Of a stretch of DNA of 64,000 nucleotides, positions 43,122 through 50,963 are shown piece after piece. Origin of the DNA: Thermohalobaculum xanthum (lineage in GTDB: Bacteria; Pseudomonadota; Alphaproteobacteria; Rhodobacterales; Rhodobacteraceae); the NCBI RefSeq assembly GCF_016623495.1, contig NZ_JAEHHL010000012.1, positions 1 through 64,000 on the forward strand, given 5' to 3'. Within the stretch, counting starts at the first letter, position 1. Every line of letters starts with the position of its first letter. The notes below the pieces were generated by a model. That model ran no database searches. It had not been told where the DNA came from and was given only the letters and a program-made list of their open reading frames with translations. The position numbers were made by a program, and so were the translations under genes.

Positions 43122-44159
43122 GTGGTCAGCTCGCCCCTCAGGGACACCCGCACGGCCGAGATCCTTCACGACGAGACGATCCTTGAATTTCCCGACAACC
43201 GGTTACTGATCGACCTGTGCGGCCCGTTCGACCGCAATCTCGCGGCGTTCGAGCAGGGCTTCGACGTGGTCATCATGCGGCGCGGCAACCGGCTGGTGCT
43301 GCATGGCACGGAAAGCGCGCGCGGCGAGGCTGGTGCCGCGCTCGAGGCGCTCTATGACCGGCTCGAACAGGGCCGCCCGGCCGAAAAGGGCGATGTCGAT
43401 GCGCTGATCCGCATGGGCGCGCAGGCCGCGCCTTCGGCCGGCACGGCCGACGAGGCGCCAACCGCCAGACAGCTCGACATGTTCCCCGGCGGGCGGATCG
43501 AGATCCGGACCCGGCGCAAGGTCATCGAGCCGCGCTCGGCGGTGCAGCGCGGCTATGTCGCCGAACTGTTCAAGCGCGAACTGGTCTTCGGGATCGGCCC
43601 TGCCGGCACGGGCAAGACCTATCTTGCGGTTGCGGCGGCGGTCTCGATGTTCATCGAGGGCCAGGTCGAGAAGATCATCCTCTCGCGCCCCGCCGTCGAG
43701 GCGGGCGAGCGGCTCGGCTTCCTTCCCGGCACCGAGAAGGAGAAGATGGACCCCTACATGCGCCCGCTCTACGACGCGCTGGGCGACATGCTGCCGTCCA
43801 AGCAGCTGCCGAAGCTGATCGAGGAGGGCAAGGTCGAGATCGCGCCCCTCGCCTTCATGCGCGGCCGGACGCTCTCGAACGCCTTCGTGGTGCTCGACGA
43901 GGCACAGAACACCACGACCATGCAGATGAAGATGTTCCTCACCCGCATGGGCGAGGGCAGCCGGATGGCGATCACGGGCGACCCGACCCAGATCGACCTG
44001 CCGCGCGGCGTGCCCTCGGGGCTGGTCGAGTCGCTGCGCGTGCTGGACGGCGTGGACGGCATCGGCTTCGTGCGGTTCAGCTCCGCCGATGTGATCCGCC
44101 ACCCGATGGTCGCGAAGGTGGTGGACGCCTATGACAGGGCGGGCCTGGGCGGCGTATGA
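43122..44159 (+). CDS. phoH: PhoH family ATPase
   Basis: A 345-residue cytosolic PhoH-like ATPase. GPAGTGKT (Walker A, residues 159-166), VVLDEAQNTT (Walker B) and ITGDPTQIDLP are diagnostic. An N-terminal ~120-residue segment precedes the P-loop domain as usual in this group. GTG 43122 with GGAGA nine bases upstream is chosen; a GTG at 43092 is less likely. Its TGA overlaps the ybeY ATG. The phoH-ybeY-corC order is conserved in many bacteria and ties it to RNA or ribosome quality control. Confidence 0.92.
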   Translation: MVSSPLRDTRTAEILHDETILEFPDNRLLIDLCGPFDRNLAAFEQGFDVVIMRRGNRLVLHGTESARGEAGAALEALYDRLEQGRPAEKGDVDALIRMGAQAAPSAGTADEAPTARQLDMFPGGRIEIRTRRKVIEPRSAVQRGYVAELFKRELVFGIGPAGTGKTYLAVAAAVSMFIEGQVEKIILSRPAVEAGERLGFLPGTEKEKMDPYMRPLYDALGDMLPSKQLPKLIEEGKVEIAPLAFMRGRTLSNAFVVLDEAQNTTTMQMKMFLTRMGEGSRMAITGDPTQIDLPRGVPSGLVESLRVLDGVDGIGFVRFSSADVIRHPMVAKVVDAYDRAGLGGV

Positions 44160-44719
44160 GCGCGGGCGACGGCGCGCCGCGACGGCTGGTCGATCTCGTC
44201 ATCGAGGAAGAGGGCTGGCTCGATGCCGTGCCAGACATCGAGGCGCTTGCCGAGCGGGCGGCGCGCATGGCGCTCGACGGCGCAGGCATCGCGGCCGATT
44301 GCTACGAGATCGCGCTTCTGGCCTGCAACGATGATCGCATCGCGGCGCTGAATGCCGACTTCCGGGGCAAGCCCAAGCCCACCAACGTGCTGTCCTGGCC
44401 CGCTTTCGACCTGGCGCCCGGGACGGCCGGCGCGACGCCCGCAGCGCCGCCGGCAGGCCGTCCCGACGCTCCCGTCGCGCTCGGTGATGTGGCGATCGCG
44501 CTGCAAACCATGCGGCGCGAGGCGGAAGATGCGTCAATCCCCTTGAAAGATCACGCGATCCACCTGATCTTGCATGGGTGTCTGCACCTCTTGGGATTCG
44601 ATCACGAATCCGAGCAGGATGCGGCTTTGATGGAGGGGATCGAGCGCCGGCAACTTGTCGCCGCCGGTATTGCGGACCCCTATAGTGAAGGAGACGCGGC
44701 GCAGCCGCCTGTCAGCTGA
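44156..44719 (+). CDS. ybeY: Endoribonuclease YbeY (16S rRNA maturation factor)
   Basis: A 187-residue metalloendoribonuclease for 16S rRNA 3' processing and ribosome quality control. The zinc site is HGCLHLLGFDH (His140, His144, His150), and NVLSWPAFD matches the conserved TNVLSFP segment. An insert of about 20 residues rich in Ala and Pro follows (TAGATPAAPPAGRP), longer than in E. coli. ATG overlaps the phoH stop; corC starts 3 bases after its stop. Confidence 0.93.
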   Translation: MSAGDGAPRRLVDLVIEEEGWLDAVPDIEALAERAARMALDGAGIAADCYEIALLACNDDRIAALNADFRGKPKPTNVLSWPAFDLAPGTAGATPAAPPAGRPDAPVALGDVAIALQTMRREAEDASIPLKDHAIHLILHGCLHLLGFDHESEQDAALMEGIERRQLVAAGIADPYSEGDAAQPPVS

Positions 44720-44722
44720 GCG

Positions 44723-45694
44723 ATGGACGAAGGCTCGAGTCCCGGGCCCTCGCAAGAGGGCCGATTGCCGGACGAAACAGACCCTTACCAATCCAGGCCC
44801 GAGAACGGGTCCGAACCTTTTGTAAGCCGCCTCCTGCGGCGGGCAGCCGACGCGTTTTCGCCCGTCAGCTACGAGGACGGCGAGATCGTCACGGCCGCCG
44901 GCATCGGTGCGGCCATGGCCGGGCTCTCGGACGCCGAGCGCGCGATGATCGCGAACATCCTGCGGCTGCGCGACCTGCGCGTCGTGGACGTGATGACGCC
45001 GCGCGCCGATATCGTGGCGGTCGGCGTGGACAGCACACTCGACACCGTGGACGAGGCGTTCAAGGAAGGCTCGCTCTCGCGCCTGCCGGTGTTCCGCGAA
45101 ACGCTCGATGATCCGCTCGGCTTCGTCCACCTCAAGGATCTCGCGATCGCCTACGGCCTCGGCCGGACCGCGACCGACGCCGATTTCGACCTGCGCAAGC
45201 ACATCCGCACCGCGCTGTTCGTGCCGCCCTCGATGCGGATCGCGGCGCTCCTGCAGAAGATGCAGGGCTCGCGCGTCCACATGGCGCTGGTGATCGACGA
45301 GTTCGGCGGCGTCGATGGCCTGGTGACCATCGAGGACCTGGTCGAGCAGATCGTCGGCGACATCGAGGACGAACACGACGAGGAGGAGATCGCCCACTGG
45401 CGCGAGGAGAGCCCGGGCGTCTACCTGATCGACGCGCGCGCCGACATCGCCGAGTTCGAGGAGGCCGAGGGCGTCTCGCTCCGCCTGCCCGACTGGGAGG
45501 AGGATGTCGACACGCTGGGCGGCCTCGTCTTCATGCTGACGGGACGCGTGCCCGCCCGGGCCGAGGTCATCTCGCATCCGGCGGGGCACGAGTTCCAAGT
45601 CGTCGACGCCGACCCGCGCCGGATCAAGCGGCTGCGGCTGATCCTTCACGGCGCGACCCAGGCGGCGGGCGCGATGCGCAAGGCGGCCGAATGA
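44723..45694 (+). CDS. CBS-domain CorC/TlyC-type protein
   Basis: A 323-residue cytosolic protein of the CorC/hemolysin-C group. Two CBS domains span about residues 85-215 (VVDVMTPRADIVAVG, then SRVHMALVIDEFGGVDGLVTIEDLVEQIVGDIEDE in pieces such as ALVIDEFGGVDGLV and EDLVEQIVGDIE), followed by the CorC_HlyC FAD-binding-like C-terminal domain (YLIDARADIAEFEEA). No DUF21 membrane part. By analogy it may affect Mg2+/Co2+ transport. Fourth step in the phoH-ybeY-corC-lnt order. Confidence 0.9.
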   Translation: MDEGSSPGPSQEGRLPDETDPYQSRPENGSEPFVSRLLRRAADAFSPVSYEDGEIVTAAGIGAAMAGLSDAERAMIANILRLRDLRVVDVMTPRADIVAVGVDSTLDTVDEAFKEGSLSRLPVFRETLDDPLGFVHLKDLAIAYGLGRTATDADFDLRKHIRTALFVPPSMRIAALLQKMQGSRVHMALVIDEFGGVDGLVTIEDLVEQIVGDIEDEHDEEEIAHWREESPGVYLIDARADIAEFEEAEGVSLRLPDWEEDVDTLGGLVFMLTGRVPARAEVISHPAGHEFQVVDADPRRIKRLRLILHGATQAAGAMRKAAE

Positions 45695-45807
45695 CCCCGG
45701 TGCCCGCCGCGCTGCGGGCCCGCGCCGCCTTTCACGCGTGAAAACCAAGTCAACTTGCTGACTTGAAACGATAAAAACGACCCATCGAAATCCGGGACGC
45801 TGACCAG

Positions 45808-47394
45808 ATGCGCGACTCCACGCCCGACGCCGCAACGCCGCCGCTGGTCGGGCGGATCGCCGCCGCCGTCGCGCGGCTGCGCGGCTGGCAGCGGATGCTT
45901 GCCGCCTTCGTCGCCGGCATGGCGCTGACCGGAGGCCAGGCGCCGGTGTCGGCGCCGGGCCTGTGGTTCCTGGCGATGCCCGTTCTGGTCTGGCTGGTCG
46001 ACGGCACCGCGCGCCCGCGGCAGGCCGCGGCGGTCGGCTGGGCGGCGGGCTTCGGCATGTTCGTGACGGGGTTGTTCTGGATCGGACATGCCTTCCTGGT
46101 GGATGCCGAGCAGTTCGCCTGGATGCTGCCCTTTGCCGTGACCCTGCTGCCGGCGGGGCTGGGGTTGTTCTGGGCCGCGGCCTTCTGGTTCGCGCGCCGC
46201 GGCTGGATCGAGGGCAGCCTGTGGCGCGTCGCCCTGCTTGCCGCCGCGATCAGCCTGGCCGAGTTCGCCCGCAGCACGCTTCTGACCGGCCTGCCCTGGG
46301 GGCTTGCGGCCTTCATCTGGACCGAGACGCCGGTGGCACAGGCTGCCAGCGTGATCGGGCCGCATGGCCTGTCGCTGCTGACCTATGCCGCCACGGCGCT
46401 GCCGCTGGTGGCCATTGCCGGCGTGCGCCGTGGCCCCGGCCCGGTGGTCACGGTGCTGGTGCTGGGCATCATCCCCGCCCTCTGGGCCTGGGGCGCCGCG
46501 CGGGTGCCGGACGCGACCTCCTATGCCCCGGACGCACCAGTGTTGCGGGTGGTGCAGCCCAACGCCACCCAGCGGCTGAAATGGAACCCCGACTACGCGG
46601 CGCTGTTCTACCGGCGGCTGCTCGACGCCACGGCGGCTCCAGCGGACCCGGCACTGGGCCCGCCCGACGCGGTGATCTGGCCCGAGACGGCGGTGACCTT
46701 CCTGCCGGCCGAGCGGCCCGAGGAGCGCGCGCGCATCGCTGCCGCGGCCGGCGGCGCGCCGGTCATCCTGGGCGCGCTGAACCGCCAGCAGCGCGGCGAG
46801 CGGACCGACTGGACGAACTCGCTGATGACCATCACGCCTGACGCCGCGATCGGCGGGCGCTACGACAAGGCGCACCTGGTGCCCTTCGGCGAGTATGTGC
46901 CGCTGCAGCCGATCCTGCGCCATGTCGGCATCCGCCAGCTTGCCGACCGCGGCGGCTTCCTGCCCGGCCCAGGCGCGCGCAACGTCGAGGTCGCGCCCCT
47001 GCCGCCATTCCGGCCGCTGATCTGCTACGAGGCAATCTTCCCGCACGAGATCCTGCCCGAGGGCGCGCGCCCGGGCTGGCTGCTGCAGGTCACCAATGAC
47101 GGCTGGTTCGGCAATTTCGGCGGGCCTCAGCAGCACCTGGCGCAGGCACGGTTCCGCGCCATCGAGCAGGGCCTGCCCTTCGTCCGCGCGGCCAACACCG
47201 GCATCTCGGCCGTGATCGACCCTCACGGCAGGGTCCTGGTGTCGCTGGCGCTGGGCGACGAGGGCGCCTTCGACCACCGCCTGCCCGCCCCGCTGGCGCC
47301 GACGGTCTATGCCGTGACCGGCGATGCGACCGCCCTGGCCGCGGTGCTTTTCCTGATCTTCGCCGCCCGGCTGCGGCGCCGGCGCGGCGCGTGA
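45808..47394 (+). CDS. lnt: Apolipoprotein N-acyltransferase
   Basis: A 528-residue inner-membrane enzyme that adds the third acyl chain to lipoproteins. N-terminal half: several helices (FLAMPVLVWLVDG, LPFAVTLLPAGLGLF, ALLAAAISLAEFA). C-terminal half: nitrilase-like domain with catalytic Glu293 (VIWPETA), Lys354 (YDKAHLVPFGE) and Cys406 (LICYEAIFP). A last helix (ALAAVLFLIFAARL) ends the protein. The ribosome binding site is weak. The lnt-metK-trmB order that follows is typical of Rhodobacterales. Confidence 0.94.
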   Translation: MRDSTPDAATPPLVGRIAAAVARLRGWQRMLAAFVAGMALTGGQAPVSAPGLWFLAMPVLVWLVDGTARPRQAAAVGWAAGFGMFVTGLFWIGHAFLVDAEQFAWMLPFAVTLLPAGLGLFWAAAFWFARRGWIEGSLWRVALLAAAISLAEFARSTLLTGLPWGLAAFIWTETPVAQAASVIGPHGLSLLTYAATALPLVAIAGVRRGPGPVVTVLVLGIIPALWAWGAARVPDATSYAPDAPVLRVVQPNATQRLKWNPDYAALFYRRLLDATAAPADPALGPPDAVIWPETAVTFLPAERPEERARIAAAAGGAPVILGALNRQQRGERTDWTNSLMTITPDAAIGGRYDKAHLVPFGEYVPLQPILRHVGIRQLADRGGFLPGPGARNVEVAPLPPFRPLICYEAIFPHEILPEGARPGWLLQVTNDGWFGNFGGPQQHLAQARFRAIEQGLPFVRAANTGISAVIDPHGRVLVSLALGDEGAFDHRLPAPLAPTVYAVTGDATALAAVLFLIFAARLRRRRGA

Positions 47395-47517
47395 GCGCGG
47401 CAGGCCGGCGCCGGGCCCCGCGGACCCCGTTCAAGGTTGACCCGGAAGCGGCGGCGTGCAATGGCGTCAGGCCGGATCGGCCGGGACCGGCCGTCAGGGA
47501 CTGAGGCGGAGCAGGAA
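47395..47517 (+). promoter_or_regulatory. metK leader with inverted repeats
   Basis: The 123 bases before metK hold GGCCGGATCGGCC and an overlapping GGCCGGGACCGGCC near 47470-47493, then GCGGAGCAGGAA before the ATG. In many Rhodobacterales a SAM-SAH riboswitch sits here with GGAGCA in a pseudoknot; the matching GCTTCC partner is not visible, so I record only a structured leader. Confidence 0.35.
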
Positions 47518-48708
47518 ATGGCGCGCAACGAATATCTTTTCACCTCGGAATCGGTTTCCGAGGGGCACCCCGACAAGGTCTGCGACCAGATCTCGGACGG
47601 GATCGTCGACATGATCCTGGCACGCGAGCCCGAGGCGCGGATCGCCGTCGAGACCGCGGCAACCACCAACAAGGTGGTGCTGATGGGCGAGATCAAGGTG
47701 AGCCCCGACAACGCCGTCTCGGAGTCCGAGATGATCGAGTCGGCGCGCGACACGATCCGCAAGATCGGCTACATGCAGAAGGGCTTCCACTTCAAGACGG
47801 CCTCGATCGACTGCTATGTGCACGAGCAGTCGGCCGACATCGCCCAGGGCGTCGACGCCTCGGACAACAAGGATGAGGGCGCGGGCGACCAGGGCATCAT
47901 GTTCGGCTTCGCCACAGACGAGACGCCCGAACTGATGCCGGCGCCGATCCTCTACTCGCACCGCATCCTGCGGCTGATGGCCGAGGCGCGCCATTCCGAC
48001 CAGGCCTCGCTGTTCGGCCCCGACGCCAAGAGCCAGGTCACCATCGAATACCGCGACGGCAAGCCGGCGCGCGCCCACACCATCGTGGTGTCGAGCCAGC
48101 ATCTCGAGCGCGACGCGGCCGGGCGCGAGATCACCTCGGGCTACATGCGCGAGCTGGTCGAGCCCTTCGTGCGCGAGGCCCTGCCCGAGGGCTTCATCGA
48201 CGCCAAGACCGTGTGGCACGTGAACCCGACCGGGCGCTTCGTGATCGGCGGGCCCGACGGCGACGCGGGCCTGACCGGGCGCAAGATCATCGTCGACACC
48301 TATGGCGGCGCCGCGCCGCATGGCGGCGGCGCGTTCTCGGGCAAGGACCCGACCAAGGTCGATCGCTCGGCCGCCTATGCCGCGCGCTACATCGCGAAGA
48401 ACGTGGTCGCGGCGGGGCTCGCGTCGAAATGCACCATCCAGCTTGCCTACGCGATCGGCGTGGCCGAACCGCTGGCGCTCTATGTCGACGGCCACGGGAC
48501 CGAGACCGAGGATCCCGCGAAGATCGAGGCGGCGATCCGCGAGGTGATGAGCCTCACGCCCCGCGGCATCCGCACGCGGCTGGGCCTCAACCGGCCGATC
48601 TACCAGCGCACGGCGTCCTACGGCCATTTCGGCCGCGAGCCCGAGGGGGATGGCGGCTTCTCGTGGGAGAAGCTGGACCTCGCCGCGGCGCTCAAGGGCG
48701 CGCTCTGA
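47518..48708 (+). CDS. metK: S-adenosylmethionine synthase
   Basis: A 396-residue enzyme making SAM from methionine and ATP. All landmark segments are present: [19 protein letters not shown] at the N-terminus, [12 protein letters not shown], the loop [24 protein letters not shown] and the late [11 protein letters not shown] 47518 ([13 protein letters not shown]) is the standard start, with GGAGCAGGA just upstream. Followed by a terminator and trmB. Confidence 0.96.
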   Translation: MARNEYLFTSESVSEGHPDKVCDQISDGIVDMILAREPEARIAVETAATTNKVVLMGEIKVSPDNAVSESEMIESARDTIRKIGYMQKGFHFKTASIDCYVHEQSADIAQGVDASDNKDEGAGDQGIMFGFATDETPELMPAPILYSHRILRLMAEARHSDQASLFGPDAKSQVTIEYRDGKPARAHTIVVSSQHLERDAAGREITSGYMRELVEPFVREALPEGFIDAKTVWHVNPTGRFVIGGPDGDAGLTGRKIIVDTYGGAAPHGGGAFSGKDPTKVDRSAAYAARYIAKNVVAAGLASKCTIQLAYAIGVAEPLALYVDGHGTETEDPAKIEAAIREVMSLTPRGIRTRLGLNRPIYQRTASYGHFGREPEGDGGFSWEKLDLAAALKGAL

Positions 48709-48735
48709 CCGGGCAGCCGGCGGGCAATTGAGTTC

Positions 48736-48770
48736 CGGCGCCCGGGGACCTCTCCGGGCGCCGTTCGTTT
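48736..48770 (+). terminator. Rho-independent terminator between metK and trmB
   Basis: CGGCGCCCGG (48736-48745) pairs with CCGGGCGCCG (48754-48763) around an eight-base loop and is followed by TTCGTTTTC. It ends about 12 bases before the trmB ATG, so trmB needs readthrough or its own promoter. Confidence 0.8.
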
Positions 48771-48781
48771 TCGGGAACGTG

Positions 48782-49507
48782 ATGAGCGACGACTCCGACA
48801 TCCCCCTCCGCGACGACGGCGCGCCCTGGCGCAACTTCTATGGCCGGCGCCACGGCAAGACGCTGCGCAAGGGCCAGCGCGCGCTGATCGACACGCGGCT
48901 CGAGGAGCTCGCGCCCCCCGGCGTCGGCTGGGAAGAGAACCCGGCGCGCGCGCCCATCGACCTAGCCGCGCTGTTCCCCGGCGCGCGCGACGTCTGGCTC
49001 GAGATCGGCTTCGGCGGCGGAGAGCACATGATCGCTCAGGCCGCCGCGAACCCCGATGTGGGCATCATCGGCTGCGAGCCCTTCATCAACGGCGTCGCCA
49101 TGCTGCTCGCCGCCATCGAGCGGGCGGGCGTCACCAACCTGCGGGTGCTGGCGGGCGATGCGCGCGACCTGATGGACGTGCTGCCGGCGGGCTCGGTCGG
49201 CCGTGCCTTCCTGCTCTACCCCGACCCCTGGCCGAAGAAGCGTCACTGGAAGCGCCGCTTCGTCAACCCGCCCCAGCTTGACCAGCTCGCGCGCGTGCTG
49301 CGGCCGGGCGCCGAGTTCCGCGTGGCAACCGACATCGAGGACTATGTGCGCCATACGCTCGAGGCCATTGCTGCCGACGGCCGCTTCGAGCGAGTGCGCG
49401 CCGGCGAGATCCACGAGCCCTGGTCCGACTGGCCTGGCACCCGCTACGAGGCCAAGGCGCTGCGCGAAGGGCGCCGGCCGCATTACCTCACCTTCCTGCG
49501 CCGCTGA
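48782..49507 (+). CDS. trmB: tRNA (guanine-N7-)-methyltransferase
   Basis: A 241-residue SAM-dependent methyltransferase forming m7G46 in tRNA. WLEIGFGGGEHMIAQA is motif I, GCEPFINGVAMLL follows, and YPDPWPKKRHWKRRFV is the diagnostic TrmB motif, with RHPFGRRHGKTL-like FYGRRHGKTLRKGQ near the N-terminus. ATG 48782 gives the usual length; the frame is open upstream into metK without coding look. Confidence 0.95.
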   Translation: MSDDSDIPLRDDGAPWRNFYGRRHGKTLRKGQRALIDTRLEELAPPGVGWEENPARAPIDLAALFPGARDVWLEIGFGGGEHMIAQAAANPDVGIIGCEPFINGVAMLLAAIERAGVTNLRVLAGDARDLMDVLPAGSVGRAFLLYPDPWPKKRHWKRRFVNPPQLDQLARVLRPGAEFRVATDIEDYVRHTLEAIAADGRFERVRAGEIHEPWSDWPGTRYEAKALREGRRPHYLTFLRR

Positions 49508-49638
49508 GGCGCGCACGCGAACGTGACCGCCAGGGCGCGGCCGGGAACGCCGCCGGGGATGGACGCGCGCGCCGGGCCGCCTAGGATTGCCGCGGCGCGC
49601 TTGCGCCGGGCGATCGCGCGCATGCGGGAGGGATGGGG

Positions 49639-50262
49639 ATGAGCTTTGAGGTATGGTCGGTCTATGTCGCGACGGTGCTGCTGCTAATGAGCACGCCGGG
49701 CCCCAGCCACCTGCTGATGATCTCGACGGCCATGGCGAACGGCTTTCGCCGCTCGACCGCCACGGCGGCGGGGGATCTTTCGGCCAACATCCTGCAGATG
49801 CTTGCCGCGGGCCTTGGCCTCGCGGCGGTGCTGGCGGCGTCCGAGCAGGGCTTCGCGGCGGTCAAGTGGGCAGGCGTGGCCTATCTGGCCTGGCTGGGCC
49901 TGCGCCAGATCCGCCGCTCGTTCCGGGGCGTGGCAGCCGGGCGCGAGCGACCGGCGGGCTTGCGACAGCTATGGTGGCGTGGGTTCGTGACCTCGGCCGC
50001 GAACCCCAAGGCGGTGGTCTTCTTCGCCGCGCTGTTCCCGCAGTTCATCGCACCCGGGGACGGGTTCTGGCTGCAGATGCTGGTGCTTGGCGGCACCTAT
50101 GTTGCCATCGACGCGAGCTTCCTCGCGGCCTACGGGCTGGGCGCGGGATGGCTCTCGGCGCGGCTGGGCGGACCGATGCGGGCCTGGCTCGACCGGGCCG
50201 CGGGCGCCTGCCTGATCGGCGCCGCGGTGCTGCTGGGGCTCAAGACCGCCGGCCGCAACTGA
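49639..50262 (+). CDS. LysE/RhtB-family exporter
   Basis: A 207-residue membrane protein with six helices typical of the LysE/RhtB amino-acid exporters: STPGPSHLLMISTAM near the N-terminus (the conserved PGP motif), ILQMLAAGLGLAAVLA, KWAGVAYLAWLGLRQIR, SAANPKAVVFFAALFPQF and a final GAAVLLGLKTA. ATG 49639 is favoured over 49633 because GGGAGGG is then well spaced. Substrate unknown, probably amino acids or homoserine-like compounds. Converges with a lipoprotein gene. Confidence 0.9.
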   Translation: MSFEVWSVYVATVLLLMSTPGPSHLLMISTAMANGFRRSTATAAGDLSANILQMLAAGLGLAAVLAASEQGFAAVKWAGVAYLAWLGLRQIRRSFRGVAAGRERPAGLRQLWWRGFVTSAANPKAVVFFAALFPQFIAPGDGFWLQMLVLGGTYVAIDASFLAAYGLGAGWLSARLGGPMRAWLDRAAGACLIGAAVLLGLKTAGRN

Positions 50263-50287
50263 TCCCGCACCGCCGCGGCGATGCAGG

Positions 50288-50311
50288 GCGCGTCCCGTCG
50301 GAGGGACGCGC
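50288..50311. terminator. Hairpin between convergent genes
   Basis: GCGCGTCCC (50288-50296) pairs with GGGACGCGC (50303-50311) around a six-base loop, between the ends of the LysE-type gene and the leftward lipoprotein gene. No T-run on either strand, so it may act only weakly. Confidence 0.45.
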
Positions 50312-50319
50312 GCCGGAAT

Positions 50320-50904
50320 TCACTGGAGTGCTGAGACCTTGGAGGCGCTCTGGCCGGTCGTCGAAGAGGCCAGCGAGCTGGTGGGGCGAACCGGCGGCAG
50401 CGGTGTCGCGCTCTGCTGCACGACCGCCGCGCCCTCCTGCGCCAGCACCGCGACGAGGTTGCCGAGCACGCCCGAGCGCTGCGCGTGCAGTTGCCCGTTC
50501 TCGATCCGGTAGCGCACCGACTCGGTGCCGTAGCGCAGCGTCAGGATCCCGTCCTTGTCGATCCGCCCGGTGCGCTTGAACGCCGAGGCCGGCTGGCCCC
50601 AGGGCTCGTAGGGGGCGTGCATCTCGACCAAGTGCACCTGGCCGTCGGGCGTCACCTCGGTGATCCGCAGGTCATGGCACCACTCGCCGTTCCATGCCCC
50701 GCGATTCCACTGGCCGAGGAAGCGCGCGTGTTCCAGCGGGACGCCTGCGACCGGCGGCACGATCGGGTGCTTGTCGAACAGCACCACGGTGTAGCAATCC
50801 GGCCTCGTGGTAATCTCGGGTTCTTTCTGGACGACCTCCTTCGGCTTCTCGGCACAGCCGAGAACCAAGAGGCCTGTCGCCAGCATCAATGCTTGCCGAA
50901 GCAT
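50320..50904 (-). CDS. Lipoprotein of unknown function
   Basis: A 194-residue predicted lipoprotein: signal MLRQALMLATGLLVLGC with the lipid-modified Cys, then a domain with CYTVVLFDKHPIVPPVAG, EWCHDLRITEVTPDGQVHL and RTGRIDKDGILTLRYGTE, and a Ser/Ala-rich tail. Two further cysteines could form a disulfide. No named family recognised. ATG 50904 is chosen as the first residue of the signal. It lies downstream of glmS's end on the opposite flank (both leftward, lipoprotein after glmS). Confidence 0.72.
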   Translation of the reverse strand: MLRQALMLATGLLVLGCAEKPKEVVQKEPEITTRPDCYTVVLFDKHPIVPPVAGVPLEHARFLGQWNRGAWNGEWCHDLRITEVTPDGQVHLVEMHAPYEPWGQPASAFKRTGRIDKDGILTLRYGTESVRYRIENGQLHAQRSGVLGNLVAVLAQEGAAVVQQSATPLPPVRPTSSLASSTTGQSASKVSALQ

Positions 50905-50963
50905 AGGTCCGCCCTCGCTCTTCCCCAATCGGGTCGATCTCTTCTTTATGATTTTGCCGTAGT

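Noticed and set aside
47460-47517. SAM-SAH riboswitch before metK
   Set aside because: GGAGCA is present, but the pairing partner and the conserved loop are not; kept only as a structured leader.
41163-48834. Long minus-strand open frames opposite nhaA, corC, lnt and metK
   Set aside because: Low-complexity translation rich in Arg, Asp, Gly and Gln with no family resemblance; typical of high-GC antisense frames.
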